Source: an uncultured Azospirillum sp.
Lineage (GTDB): Bacteria; Pseudomonadota; Alphaproteobacteria; RF32; CAG-239
Assembly: GCA_947383875.1 (NCBI GenBank)
Contig: CANDEX010000007.1
Coordinates: 1 to 41,055, forward strand
Reading direction: 5' to 3'
DNA length: 41,055 nt
Of this stretch, positions 26,147 through 34,164 are shown one piece after another. Position 1 is the first letter of the stretch, and every line of letters begins with the position of its first letter. A program made the translations under genes and the position numbers. Below the pieces are notes generated by a model, which was not told where the DNA came from, did no database searches, and saw only the letters and a program-made list of their open reading frames with translations.

Positions 26147-26245
26147 CAGATGGACAGACCTTCAGCTTTTTCAAAGCCTTGACCGCACGGGATAAGTTTT
26201 GCTCTCTAGAGCAAATCGGCGATCCCCATCTCACCTAGTCCTTGT
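26135..26245. other. Structured region of unknown class, possible small RNA
   Basis: No gene is visible in 26112-26290. AGGT-TGGGGA near 26135-26145 can pair with TCCCCA-ACCT near 26233-26245, enclosing hairpins TTTGCTC/GAGCAAA and GCTTT/AAAGC. The segment GCCCAGATGGAC occurs both here (26146-26157) and in the 3' end of the adjacent tRNA. I could not match it to SRP, 6S or tmRNA signatures. It could be a small RNA or the scar of an integration at the tRNA. Confidence 0.35.
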
Positions 26246-26289
26246 GGTCAAACCAACTTCTCGTTAATTTGAGTTATCTAAATCTATCA

Positions 26290-26323
26290 TAACAAAACCC
26301 CTCCACAAGGGAGGGGTTTGTTA
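26290..26323 (-). terminator. Intrinsic terminator of the CAU tRNA
   Basis: AACAAAACCCCTCC and GGAGGGGTTTGTT enclose a short loop (ACAAG). It begins right after the encoded CCA end of the tRNA on the minus strand. Confidence 0.85.
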
Positions 26324-26400
26324 TGGTGGGCCCAGATGGACTCGAACCAACGACCAGACCGTTATGAGCGGCCGGCTCTAACCAACTGAGCTATGGGCCC
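26324..26400 (-). tRNA. tRNA with CAU anticodon, probably tRNA-Ile2 (lysidine)
   Basis: This 77-nt cloverleaf has CCA encoded. The acceptor is GGGCCCA/TGGGCCC and the anticodon loop CTCATAA. Acceptor pairs C4-G69 and C5-G68 match the determinants that TilS uses on tRNA-Ile2, so I favour Ile2 over elongator Met. The T-stem GTTGG/CCATC has one U50-U64 mismatch, unusual for a functional tRNA. Promoter and terminator are present. Confidence 0.85.
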
Positions 26401-26421
26401 AAAGACCAACTTTCATGCAAG

Positions 26422-26450
26422 AAAATATGCTAAAAGATTTGCATAGTCAA
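26422..26450 (-). promoter_or_regulatory. Promoter of the CAU tRNA
   Basis: On the minus strand TTGACT (26445-26450), a 17-nt spacer and TATTTT (26422-26427) lie 22 bp before the mature 5' end. The location argues against the hydrolase start at 26415 on the other strand. Confidence 0.65.
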
Positions 26451-26543
26451 GAGCTTTTTACAACTGTGGAATATGATATAAACCCTTTCTTAAAAATTAT
26501 TAACTATACTTGCATTCATAAGATTAACAGTAAGAAAACACCC

Positions 26544-27302
26544 ATGCCTCAAACAACTAACTACCCAACCCTTGCCTTTAATAAATTTACCCCTCAATAC
26601 GAACATTTACAGCATCCCTCCCATAAACTGACTGTTCTTTACATTCACGGATTAGCTTCCAACCCATGGGGACGCAAACCGGAAACGGTTCGTTCTCTTT
26701 GCAAAGAGATGGGACTAGATTTTTTCCGTTTTGAGCTATTAGGGCATGGTGCCGACACGGCCAATTACGAACAAACAGATTTTCATCTATGGAAAGCTCA
26801 GATATTAAACATTATAGACAACCATATCCGCGGAGATTTTATTATTGTAGGACATTGTATCGGCGGCTGGTTAGCTTTGCTGGCAGCTCAAGAACGTCCG
26901 GAACACCTTAAAGGCATCATTTGCACCTCTACAGCCCCCAACCTTACAGAACTCATGCAGCTGAAAATGTCTCCCGAACAAATGGATGAATTAAAACAAA
27001 ACGGTAAAGTTTTCATAAAAATCGAGCGGATGATTTTTAACTTCACCCAACAATTTATCCAAAGCGGCATTGACAACGCTATTTTAGAACAAACAGACAT
27101 CCCGATTAATTGCCCCGTCCACCTCATTCAAGGTTTAAAAGACACATTTATTGATTGGCGTGTCATTTTCCGCATTGCTGATAAACTGCAAAGCCCTCAA
27201 GTCACCATCAAACTTATAAAAAACGGCAATCACCATCTTCAAATGCCCAGAGATTTGGAAGAAATCAATAATTCGTTAAAAAACATAGCCAACAACATAT
27301 AA
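26544..27302 (+). CDS. Alpha/beta hydrolase with Cys nucleophile, copy 1
   Basis: This is a 252-residue alpha/beta-hydrolase. The oxyanion-side LYIHGLASNPWG is followed by FELLGHGAD, and the nucleophile elbow GHCIGG with Cys at position 105 where most members have Ser. The acid is probably the Asp in LIQGLKDTFIDW and the base the His in NGNHHLQ. With the start at ATG 26544 it aligns without gaps to the downstream paralogue through residue 108, both with Cys105, which decides the start; an ATG at 26415 would add 43 unsupported residues and overlap the tRNA promoter. No clear Shine-Dalgarno. Cys triads occur in dienelactone hydrolases; substrate here unknown. Confidence 0.9.
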   Translation: MPQTTNYPTLAFNKFTPQYEHLQHPSHKLTVLYIHGLASNPWGRKPETVRSLCKEMGLDFFRFELLGHGADTANYEQTDFHLWKAQILNIIDNHIRGDFIIVGHCIGGWLALLAAQERPEHLKGIICTSTAPNLTELMQLKMSPEQMDELKQNGKVFIKIERMIFNFTQQFIQSGIDNAILEQTDIPINCPVHLIQGLKDTFIDWRVIFRIADKLQSPQVTIKLIKNGNHHLQMPRDLEEINNSLKNIANNI

Positions 27303-27316
27303 AACATAAAATAAAA

Positions 27317-27344
27317 TTGACAAACCCCTGATTTGAGCTAAATT
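27317..27344 (+). promoter_or_regulatory. Promoter embedded in the upstream terminator
   Basis: TTGACA (27317-27322), a 16-nt spacer and TAAATT (27339-27344) overlap the terminator hairpin at 27325-27358. The predicted start is near 27351, leaving about 27 nt of leader for the second hydrolase. Confidence 0.55.
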
Positions 27345-27358
27345 AGGGGCGTTTTTTT
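27325..27358 (+). terminator. Intrinsic terminator of hydrolase copy 1
   Basis: CCCCTGATTT and AAATTAGGGG pair over 10 bp with one G-U, followed within two bases by seven T. The -35 to -10 interval of the next gene lies on this hairpin. Confidence 0.8.
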
Positions 27359-27377
27359 ATTATTAACTCCATTATTT

Positions 27378-28148
27378 ATGCATACAACATTCGAAAAAAC
27401 ACTGTATCACTTCAAAGATTTTACAACCGAATACGAAGAATACAGTTGTGAAAAAGCAGCCTTTACAGTTCTCTATATTCACGGTCTAGGAGGGTCACCT
27501 TGGTCACGAAAGGCTGAGACACTCAAAAACTATGCTTTAAGCTTAGGATTAAATTTTAAGCGTTATGAACTTATAGGCCACGGATATGATCAAAATAATT
27601 TCTCCCGCTGTGACTTCGAATTATGGAAAGAACAGCTGGAAGACATTATCACTTGCCATATTTCAACACCGGTCATTATTGTCGGACATTGTGTCGGCGG
27701 CTGGTTGGGAATGTGCCTGGCAGAAAAACACCCCAACCGCATTAAAGCTTTTTTAAGTTTAGCCGCCTGCCCTGATTTGATAGAACAAAAATTACGTTCT
27801 TCCACACCGGAACAACGCAAGACACTTGCCGAAACAGGCGTTGTGGAAACAATGATTGAAAAATATCGTTATACTTTCTCTCAACGCTTATGGACAACAA
27901 TGCACCAAAACGATTTATTGCAAAAATCATCGATTGACATTCAGTGCCCTATTCACTTGCTGCAGGGACAAAAAGATAATTTTATCGATTGGACAGTGGT
28001 TTTAAGATTATTAGAAAAAATCAACTATTCTAAAACTGTCGTAAAAATTCTTAAAGACAGTAATCACCATCTCCAAGACAAAACCTCTCTGCATGAAATG
28101 TGTCAGTCTCTTCGTGATTTATACGAACTAATAAAAAAAGAGGCTTAA
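27378..28148 (+). CDS. Alpha/beta hydrolase with Cys nucleophile, copy 2
   Basis: This 256-residue tandem paralogue of the preceding gene shows the same landmarks at the same positions: LYIHGLGGSPWSRKAETL at 32-49, YELIGHGYD at 63-71 and GHCVGG with Cys105. The acid is probably the Asp in LLQGQKDNFIDW and the base the His in SNHHLQ. Keeping Cys instead of Ser in both copies argues for selection, not a chance mutation. It has its own promoter embedded in the terminator of copy 1 and a shared bidirectional terminator whose stem contains its stop codon. No Shine-Dalgarno; the ATG follows CCATTATTT. Cytoplasmic, no signal peptide. Confidence 0.9.
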   Translation: MHTTFEKTLYHFKDFTTEYEEYSCEKAAFTVLYIHGLGGSPWSRKAETLKNYALSLGLNFKRYELIGHGYDQNNFSRCDFELWKEQLEDIITCHISTPVIIVGHCVGGWLGMCLAEKHPNRIKAFLSLAACPDLIEQKLRSSTPEQRKTLAETGVVETMIEKYRYTFSQRLWTTMHQNDLLQKSSIDIQCPIHLLQGQKDNFIDWTVVLRLLEKINYSKTVVKILKDSNHHLQDKTSLHEMCQSLRDLYELIKKEA

Positions 28149-28160
28149 AGCCTCTTTTTT
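28134..28160. terminator. Bidirectional terminator containing a stop codon
   Basis: AAAAAAGAGGC (28134-28144) and GCCTCTTTTTT (28150-28160) form an 11-bp stem whose loop holds the TAA of hydrolase copy 2. The T-run runs into the stop of the convergent DUF1847 gene. Confidence 0.85.
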
Positions 28161-28609
28161 TATTCCAAACTCTCAATAACTGAATGATTATGCGCAAAAT
28201 CTTTCACAATAAACGTCGTCACCGGCGCATGAGAATACTTTTGAAACAATAAGCCATGCCCTAAACACAAACCAACATTAATATTCAATTCCGTCTGACT
28301 TTCATTCAAATAAGCCGCCTGAGAAACCGGATCACAGCAAGGACCTTTCATATCCGTACAAATCACACAACCGTCCAAACCACTCTCCTTACAATTAACC
28401 GCATACACGATAAAACCGTGCTCCCGCAAAATTGCAGCTAACTTATCTGCATATTTTTGCATGGAAAAACAATTGGCCACACCTATTTTTTTGAAACCGG
28501 AAACTTTTATAAATTCAATCAACTCCTGCAAACGCGACTTTCTGGCATTAACTCGCGCTACATGTGCTCGCCGCATTTCTTCTTTATCTTCATCAGAATA
28601 TTCCGTCAT
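28160..28609 (-). CDS. DUF1847 metal-binding-type protein
   Basis: This 149-residue protein matches the DUF1847 layout: a helical start, GVANCFSMQKYADKLAAILR, VNCKESGLDGC, MKGPCCDPVSQAAYLNESQT, NINVGLCLGHGLLFQKYS and APVTTFIVKDF near the end. Several Cys (in NCF, NCKE, GCVICTD, PCCD, GLCLGH) are placed to bind a metal, as proposed for the family; function is not established. ATG 28609 is chosen because GAGGAGG lies at ideal distance; 23 residues upstream in frame have no support. A promoter with perfect TTGACA precedes it. It stands alone, convergent with the hydrolase. Confidence 0.88.
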   Translation of the reverse strand: MTEYSDEDKEEMRRAHVARVNARKSRLQELIEFIKVSGFKKIGVANCFSMQKYADKLAAILREHGFIVYAVNCKESGLDGCVICTDMKGPCCDPVSQAAYLNESQTELNINVGLCLGHGLLFQKYSHAPVTTFIVKDFAHNHSVIESLE

Positions 28610-28631
28610 TTTTCCTCCTCTTTTCCTGCAA

Positions 28632-28659
28632 ATACTACCATACAACATCACATTGTCAA
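28632..28659 (-). promoter_or_regulatory. Promoter of the DUF1847 gene
   Basis: On the minus strand TTGACA (28654-28659), a 16-nt spacer and TAGTAT (28632-28637), 23 nt before the ribosome-binding site region. Confidence 0.6.
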
Positions 28660-28671
28660 ACGACAAAAACC

Positions 28672-28700
28672 TTGACAAAAAAAGGTTTCCATGTTAAAAA
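28672..28700 (+). promoter_or_regulatory. Candidate promoter for 28798-29169
   Basis: TTGACA (28672-28677), a 17-nt spacer and TAAAAA (28695-28700). The same -35/spacer/-10 combination precedes rpoD (31597-31625), which makes the weak -10 more credible. Confidence 0.45.
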
Positions 28701-28797
28701 GTAAAAACAACTTAAGTATTAACATTATTATTAACCAAATTGAGGGAACGGGACGTATTAAAGGATACCCCCTCATTAAACAAACCCAGATAAACTC

Positions 28798-29169
28798 ATG
28801 GCTAAGCTTGAAGTCAATGTCAATGACGTAAAAGAACAAATCAAGGAACTCCAACTTTACCGTAGCGGTTGGGCCAATGACATCCGTGAAAACTGGACAG
28901 TCGGAATACCTGGAGCCAAAGAACTTACCTTCGACCTATACCAAATCTCCGGCTGTATCATTCTTGCTCTCCAAGATGTTATCAATGGCCGCTGTCGAGA
29001 CAAAATGGCAATGATAATGGTCAAAAGCAAGCTTCTCAGCCTCACTCGCTCCCCTCTCTATCATAAATTTGATAAAATGGGACAAGCCGGTATATGCAAC
29101 ACCATCACCACCGGAACCAAACACCATATCCGTATTATGATGGAATGTTTAAACATACTGACAGCTTAA
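28798..29169 (+). CDS. Hypothetical 123-residue protein
   Basis: This small soluble protein opens with a coiled-coil-prone stretch (VNVNDVKEQIKELQLYRSGW) and continues as mixed helix (LTFDLYQISGCIILALQDVI). No known family. An in-frame stop shortly upstream leaves ATG 28798 as the only reasonable start, yet no Shine-Dalgarno precedes it (CAGATAAACTC). The promoter-like TTGACA element 120 bp upstream and a clean terminator right after the stop indicate a monocistronic unit. The leader of about 90 nt contains a purine-rich run (GAGGGAACGGGACG) too far upstream to serve the ATG. Confidence 0.65.
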   Translation: MAKLEVNVNDVKEQIKELQLYRSGWANDIRENWTVGIPGAKELTFDLYQISGCIILALQDVINGRCRDKMAMIMVKSKLLSLTRSPLYHKFDKMGQAGICNTITTGTKHHIRIMMECLNILTA

Positions 29170-29180
29170 CAAATCAAAAA

Positions 29181-29212
29181 AGTGCCGCGTTTTACAACGC
29201 CGCACTCTTTTT
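29181..29212 (+). terminator. Intrinsic terminator of 28798-29169
   Basis: AGTGCCGCGTT (29181-29191) and AACGCCGCACT (29196-29206) pair with a single C-C mismatch, loop TTAC, followed by seven T after one C. Confidence 0.8.
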
Positions 29213-29326
29213 TTATATAAACAGCCTCAAAATTTCATAACAACAAAAAATTGCAGAGAACGAGGGAAATAATAAGAAATAAAGGCGGAAGTACCGGAGC
29301 ACTGCTGTAGCAAAATTTATGATAAG

Positions 29327-29451
29327 AAAGTTTGGATGGTGTGTGTAAATAGAGTGATTTCTAGGAGGCCAAAAAATTTTAGCGTACACCCTAGTACGTG
29401 AATTTTTTGGCTCTCCGTAAAATTGCTCTAGTTACCAGCCAGACAAACTTT
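29327..29451 (-). repeat. 125-nt imperfect palindrome downstream of rpoD
   Basis: The outer arms (AAAGTTTG near 29327 and CAAACTTT at 29444-29451) are matched by a long imperfect stem. The core arms GCCAAAAAATT (29368-29378) and AATTTTTTGGC (29401-29411) are perfect, and CGTAC/GTACG (29383-29387, 29394-29398) closes the tip. It overlaps the rpoD stop codon. It could be the rpoD 3' UTR structure or a palindromic mobile element. Confidence 0.6.
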
Positions 29452-31522
29452 ATTGATCTAAGAAAGAACGTAACTTCCTAGACCTACTCGGATGTTTCAA
29501 TTTTCGTAACGCTTTCGCTTCAATCTGACGAATACGTTCACGGGTAACATTAAACTGTTGCCCAACTTCCTCTAAAGTATGGTCTGTATTCATACCAATA
29601 CCAAAACGCATACGCAAAACACGCTCTTCACGCGGTGTCAGTGATGACAAAATGCGTGTGCAGGTTTCTTTTAAGTTAGAATGAATTGCAGAATCCAACG
29701 GCTGTAAAGCATTATCATCAGCAATAAAATCACCCAAAGATGAATCTTCTTCATCACCGACAGGAGCTTCTAACGAAACCGGTTCTTTCGCAATTTTCAT
29801 AACCTTACGAACTTTTTCCAAAGGCATTGACAAACGAGCCGCCAATTCTTCAGGCACAGGCTCCCTACCCATCTCCGACAACATTTGACGTGAAGTCCGA
29901 ACCAGCTTATTAATCGTTTCAATCATATGTACCGGAATACGGATAGTCCGCGCCTGATCAGCAATAGAGCGAGTAATAGCTTGACGTATCCACCAAGTAG
30001 CATAGGTTGAGAATTTATATCCGCGGCGATATTCAAATTTATCGACGGCTTTCATTAAGCCGATATTACCTTCTTGAATCAAATCCAAGAATTGCAAACC
30101 GCGATTAGTATATTTTTTTGCAATAGAAATAACCAAACGCAAATTAGCTTCAATCATTTCTTTTTTAGCACGATCAGCTTCACGCTCACCCTTTTTAATC
30201 GTATCAACCATACGACGATATTCCGAAATCGGCAAACCGCATTCCTGCGCCATCTGCGCAACAGAATCCCGCAATTCTACAATTTCCATTCCGTAACGCT
30301 CAACGAAAGTCTGCCAATGCTTATCTTTTTTGTGAGAAATATTTTCCAGCCAATTCGGATCTAATTCTGACTTTTGATAAGCCTCAAGAAAATCTTCACG
30401 TTTAATTTTGCAAGACAAAGCATAGCGTAATAGCTTACCTTCCAACCCCATCAAACGTTTATTCAAACCATTCAACTGTTCAACCAGTTGCTCAACACGA
30501 GTTGTATTCAGATGAATAGAACTCATCAACTCAACCAACTCTTTTTTAACTTGCAGATATTTCTTTTCAACGGAAGAAGAAACAGACTTCCCTGCCAAAA
30601 TAGCTTCAACTCGTTGATTCTGGATTTTCTTTAAATCATCATAATAGCTGGAAATTTTTGTTAAAATTTCAAGAACCGGTTCCAATAAAGCTTCTTCCAT
30701 TGCGGCAACAGAAGCGGCAACACGCCCGCCGACACCGTCAACATCATCGTCATCACCGGTAGCAGCAGCTTCATCACCCTCTTCTTCAACTTCTGCCGGT
30801 TCATCATCTTCTTCTTCGACATCATCGTCAACGGCATCTTCCAATTCGATGTCATCTTCCAAATCGTCATCAATATCATCCAGATTATCTTTCTTGGCGA
30901 TTTCCTCGGCAACTTTTTCCAAGTCATCAACCGATGCATCATCATCGTCATAAACCATTGCCTCGGCATCATCACCGTACATCATTTCCAAATCAACGAT
31001 GTCACGCAGTTGCATTCTGCCTTCCAACAAATCATCGCGCCAATCTGCAATGGCTTTAATAGTCATCGGGCTTTCGCACAACCCGTCAATCATCACTGTT
31101 TTACCGGCTTCAATACGTTTGGCAATAGCAATTTCGCCTTCACGGGACAACAATTCAACAGTGCCCATTTCTTTCAAATACATACGAACCGGATCATCTG
31201 AGCGGCCTAATTCTTTTTCATCAAAATTACCGCTTTCCTCATCATCATAAACATCTTCATCCTCAGCTTCCTGTTCAAAATTATCAACATCGGACTCAGA
31301 AATAATACTAATCCCCATATCAGAGATTTCGGCCATAATATCTTCTATCTGTTCGGAAGATTCACGCTCGGACGGCAAAGCTTTGTTCAGCTCTTCCACC
31401 GTGATATACCCGCGTGATTTACCCTTATCGAGCAAACGTTTAACCGCACTGCCCAAAGAGTCAATTAAAGGCGCATCAACTGCGCCGCCTTCATAGTAAT
31501 CTTGATTATCGGTATCTGACAT
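29450..31522 (-). CDS. rpoD: Primary sigma factor RpoD (sigma70)
   Basis: This is a 690-residue housekeeping sigma factor. Region 1.1 is at the start, 1.2 begins [20 protein letters not shown], a long non-conserved region follows, then 2.1-2.4 ([40 protein letters not shown]), 3 ([20 protein letters not shown]) and 4.2 HTH ([20 protein letters not shown]). The non-conserved region holds an extreme acidic stretch around residues 185-265, with runs of Asp/Glu. ATG 31522 has AGGAA at good distance. A longer frame beginning at 31594 starts upstream of the predicted transcription start and is rejected. Third gene of the yqeY-dnaG-rpoD block. Confidence 0.97.
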   Translation of the reverse strand: MSDTDNQDYYEGGAVDAPLIDSLGSAVKRLLDKGKSRGYITVEELNKALPSERESSEQIEDIMAEISDMGISIISESDVDNFEQEAEDEDVYDDEESGNFDEKELGRSDDPVRMYLKEMGTVELLSREGEIAIAKRIEAGKTVMIDGLCESPMTIKAIADWRDDLLEGRMQLRDIVDLEMMYGDDAEAMVYDDDDASVDDLEKVAEEIAKKDNLDDIDDDLEDDIELEDAVDDDVEEEDDEPAEVEEEGDEAAATGDDDDVDGVGGRVAASVAAMEEALLEPVLEILTKISSYYDDLKKIQNQRVEAILAGKSVSSSVEKKYLQVKKELVELMSSIHLNTTRVEQLVEQLNGLNKRLMGLEGKLLRYALSCKIKREDFLEAYQKSELDPNWLENISHKKDKHWQTFVERYGMEIVELRDSVAQMAQECGLPISEYRRMVDTIKKGEREADRAKKEMIEANLRLVISIAKKYTNRGLQFLDLIQEGNIGLMKAVDKFEYRRGYKFSTYATWWIRQAITRSIADQARTIRIPVHMIETINKLVRTSRQMLSEMGREPVPEELAARLSMPLEKVRKVMKIAKEPVSLEAPVGDEEDSSLGDFIADDNALQPLDSAIHSNLKETCTRILSSLTPREERVLRMRFGIGMNTDHTLEEVGQQFNVTRERIRQIEAKALRKLKHPSRSRKLRSFLDQ

Positions 31523-31596
31523 GGCAATTCCTATAAAACCGGTTTTCAAATATATAGACAGGCCCCGAGCGGAACCTATTACTGCAGCTAGCAAGC

Positions 31597-31625
31597 TTTT
31601 TAATGATTTATCTGTATTTTGTCAA
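31597..31625 (-). promoter_or_regulatory. rpoD-proximal promoter in the dnaG-rpoD gap
   Basis: On the minus strand TTGACA (31620-31625), 17-nt spacer, TAAAAA (31597-31602). It lets rpoD be transcribed apart from dnaG, comparable in position to the internal promoters of the E. coli operon. Confidence 0.55.
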
Positions 31626-31694
31626 CACTTGCTTTTAACCGGCAACAAGAGCTTTCATGTTCTTCACCACACAAGCCATTGTTTTCAGGGAATT

Positions 31695-33539
31695 TTAAGA
31701 AAATGCGTTTTGTGTATTAAGTAACGATTCTTTCTCTTTTTTCAAGGATTCGTACTGATGATAAACCTCTTCCGGAAGCGACTCGGAAACCTGCATCACT
31801 CTCAAACATTCTTTTATTTCGTTATCTAATTGTTTTATCTGCACTTCTATAATTTTCGTATCAATTTCTTCCCGCAATCTGGCAATAAAAGGATTTTGCT
31901 GGCGCAGCATTCCCAATTCCCACAATTCGGACAATTCTTTATTCAAACCTTTTTCCTGCAGCAATGCGCATAATTTTTCACAGTTCAATTCTTCTTCATC
32001 ATGAGAAATATCCAGCAAGGTATCAAAAAAACGCCGCAGCTTAGCATTGCTGATGTCAAACATTCCCATTCGCTCTTCATATTCAGCAATCAGTTCCGGA
32101 TAAAAAACCATTGCGGCCAACACAAATTTAAGCACCAGCTCATCCATACTGACTTTAGGACGCGCTGCTGCCGGAACAGACGCTTGGCGTGAAGCTTCCG
32201 TTTTACGGTAAGAATGACGAAAAGCGGCCCCCTCGCCATTCTCTCGTCTTTTATTTTTCCAAAAACCTCTCCCCAGTTCGTTATAAATGTAATTCTGCAT
32301 TTCCTGTTGATAATAACCGCGGACTTTTTCATCTGCAATTTTAGCAACTTCATCCATAACATTTTTTTCAATTAAAGCCTTTTGCTCCGGTGTATCAAAA
32401 ACACGTCCTTCGGTATTTTTGCGCCATAACAACTTCACCAAAGGTGTCGTATCCTGCAAATGCTGTAAAAAGGCATCATGACCATGCGCTTTCAAAAACT
32501 CATCGGGATCCATTTTATCGGGAAGGAAGACATACTTCAGCGAATATCCGGCTTTCAAAATCGGCAAACCGCGATCAATAGATCGAATAGCCGCTCGTAT
32601 CCCTGCACCATCTCCGTCAAAACACAAAGTCGGTTCGGGACAAATTTTCCAAGCCTCGGCAATCTGATCTTCGGTCAAAGCCGTTCCCAATGGAGCTACG
32701 GCATAGCCAAAGCCATACTTATCCAAAGCAATCACATCCATATACCCTTCGCAGACAATAATATTCCGCGCAGCAAAAGCCCTGTCTCTGGCATTATTCA
32801 GATTATACAATACCCGCCGTTTGTTAAACAACGGCGTTTCGGGAGAATTCAAATACTTCGGCTGACCGTCTCCCATAATCCGTCCGCCAAAAGCAATCAC
32901 TCTCCCGGCCTTGTCCATAATCGGAATCATAACGCGATCACGAAAAAAATCATGCGGACGACGATTGCGATCTTCAGGAATAGCAATCAACCCTAATTCA
33001 GCCATATCATGATCACTGACACCCTTAGAAGCCAGCAACGCCTTCAAACCATTATTATTTGGCGCATATCCCAAACGAAACTTGCTGATAATATCATCAT
33101 CAAAACCTCGATGATGAAAGTAATCCATAGCTCTCTGTCCTTCGGGCAAACGCAAAGATTTTTCAAAAAAACGACAAGCCATATCCATTATATCATATAA
33201 TGAATTACGCTTAACCGCCTCTTCATGACTTTCTTTAGAAATCTGCGGCACCTGTAAACCGGCTTTGTCCGCCAGCTTACGGATAGCATCCATAAACGGC
33301 AGATTATTGGCTTCCATCTCAAACTTAATAATATCACCATGCGCTCCGCAACCGAAACAATGATAAAATCCTTTGGCTTCATTGACGGTAAACGACGGTG
33401 TTTTTTCATTATGAAACGGGCAACACGCCTGATATTCACGCCCCTTGCGCACCAGTTTGACTTTTGACCCGACCACATCGACAATAGAAATCTTTGCCCG
33501 CAGTTCGTCACAAAATTTTTGTAAATCTATGCCCGCCAT
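31695..33539 (-). CDS. dnaG: DNA primase DnaG
   Basis: This 614-residue primase makes RNA primers at the replication fork. The CHC2 zinc finger (ACCPFHNEKTPSFTVNEAKG, then FYHCFGCGAHGD) lies at residues 39-66. The catalytic core follows with FGGRIMGDGQPKYLNSPETP, the TOPRIM acidic residues in IIVCEGYMDVIALD and LCFDGDGAG, then a helical C-terminal helicase-binding domain. All zinc ligands and TOPRIM acids are intact. A weak GAAG precedes the ATG. A 140-bp gap with a palindrome separates it from yqeY, and 172 bp with a promoter from rpoD. Confidence 0.97.
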   Translation of the reverse strand: MAGIDLQKFCDELRAKISIVDVVGSKVKLVRKGREYQACCPFHNEKTPSFTVNEAKGFYHCFGCGAHGDIIKFEMEANNLPFMDAIRKLADKAGLQVPQISKESHEEAVKRNSLYDIMDMACRFFEKSLRLPEGQRAMDYFHHRGFDDDIISKFRLGYAPNNNGLKALLASKGVSDHDMAELGLIAIPEDRNRRPHDFFRDRVMIPIMDKAGRVIAFGGRIMGDGQPKYLNSPETPLFNKRRVLYNLNNARDRAFAARNIIVCEGYMDVIALDKYGFGYAVAPLGTALTEDQIAEAWKICPEPTLCFDGDGAGIRAAIRSIDRGLPILKAGYSLKYVFLPDKMDPDEFLKAHGHDAFLQHLQDTTPLVKLLWRKNTEGRVFDTPEQKALIEKNVMDEVAKIADEKVRGYYQQEMQNYIYNELGRGFWKNKRRENGEGAAFRHSYRKTEASRQASVPAAARPKVSMDELVLKFVLAAMVFYPELIAEYEERMGMFDISNAKLRRFFDTLLDISHDEEELNCEKLCALLQEKGLNKELSELWELGMLRQQNPFIARLREEIDTKIIEVQIKQLDNEIKECLRVMQVSESLPEEVYHQYESLKKEKESLLNTQNAFS

Positions 33540-33584
33540 TAAATCTGCTTCACATTACTTTAAAATTATTTTTAATGAGCCTGA

Positions 33585-33659
33585 TAGAGGTGAGTATCGC
33601 AACGCAAAAGCAAAGTATGCATAGAGATAAGAGCATGTGAGCAGCGAACCGCACCTCTA
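33585..33659. repeat. Palindrome-bounded intergenic element between yqeY and dnaG
   Basis: TAGAGGTG (33585-33592) and CACCTCTA (33652-33659) bound a 59-nt interior rich in GCA/AGC steps that can fold weakly. It may be an attenuating or mRNA-processing hairpin in the yqeY-dnaG transcript, or a small repeated element. Confidence 0.45.
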
Positions 33660-33679
33660 GAAGACCAATAAAGACAATT

Positions 33680-34132
33680 TTATCCCAATAATGCCTTTAT
33701 CATTCCTGAAGCTTTTCCCATATCCAGCTGTCCGGCATACTTAGCTTTCAGTTCGCCCATAACTTTACCCATGTCTTTAATTGATGATGCTCCGGTTGAA
33801 GAAATAATTGTCTTCAAAACGGCCTCAATTTCAGCTTCATTCATCTGCTTTGGCAAAAATTTCTCAATTACTTTGATTTCATTCATTTCTTTGTCTGCCA
33901 AATCCTGACGATTACCGTCAACATACATTTTTATGGAGTCATTACGCTGCTTAATCATTCCCTGCATCATAGAGAGCAAATCGGAATCACTGGCTTCTTT
34001 TAAACCTTTGCCGCGAGCTTCAACATCTTTTTCTTTCATACCGGCAATAATCAGACGAACGGCATTAACAGTCGTCATATCTTTATTCAGCATTGATTCT
34101 TTCAAAGCTTTTTGCAAATCTTCTCTTAACAT
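33680..34132 (-). CDS. yqeY: YqeY/GatB C-terminal-domain protein
   Basis: This 150-residue protein matches the YqeY family, whose tail resembles the tRNA-binding end of GatB/GatE amidotransferase subunits. Visible are MLREDLQKALKESMLNKDMT, the helical middle (RNDSIKMYVDGNRQDLADKE) and the C-terminal QAIM-like helix pair ending GKASGMIKALLG. ATG 34132 is chosen for GGAGGA 6 nt upstream; the 17-residue upstream extension begins before the predicted transcription start. It is the first gene of the yqeY-dnaG-rpoD block, a common order in Alphaproteobacteria. Its cellular role is not well established. Confidence 0.93.
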   Translation of the reverse strand: MLREDLQKALKESMLNKDMTTVNAVRLIIAGMKEKDVEARGKGLKEASDSDLLSMMQGMIKQRNDSIKMYVDGNRQDLADKEMNEIKVIEKFLPKQMNEAEIEAVLKTIISSTGASSIKDMGKVMGELKAKYAGQLDMGKASGMIKALLG

Positions 34133-34164
34133 TTTTTCCTCCATAAAATTCATGATTGGGTCAA

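Noticed and set aside
26112..26290. SRP 4.5S, 6S or tmRNA gene
   Set aside because: None of the characteristic conserved segments (for example the GGAAGGAAGCAGCC-like SRP loop or a tag-coding tmRNA stretch) is present on either strand.
26415..26543. N-terminal extension of hydrolase copy 1
   Set aside because: Overlaps the tRNA promoter and breaks the residue-for-residue alignment with copy 2.
31523..31594. N-terminal extension of RpoD by 24 residues
   Set aside because: Begins upstream of the predicted transcription start; the internal ATG has the ribosome-binding site and matches known RpoD starts.
32478..32996. 172-codon plus-strand frame
   Set aside because: Lies wholly antisense to dnaG, no ribosome-binding site, composition of a reverse-frame shadow.
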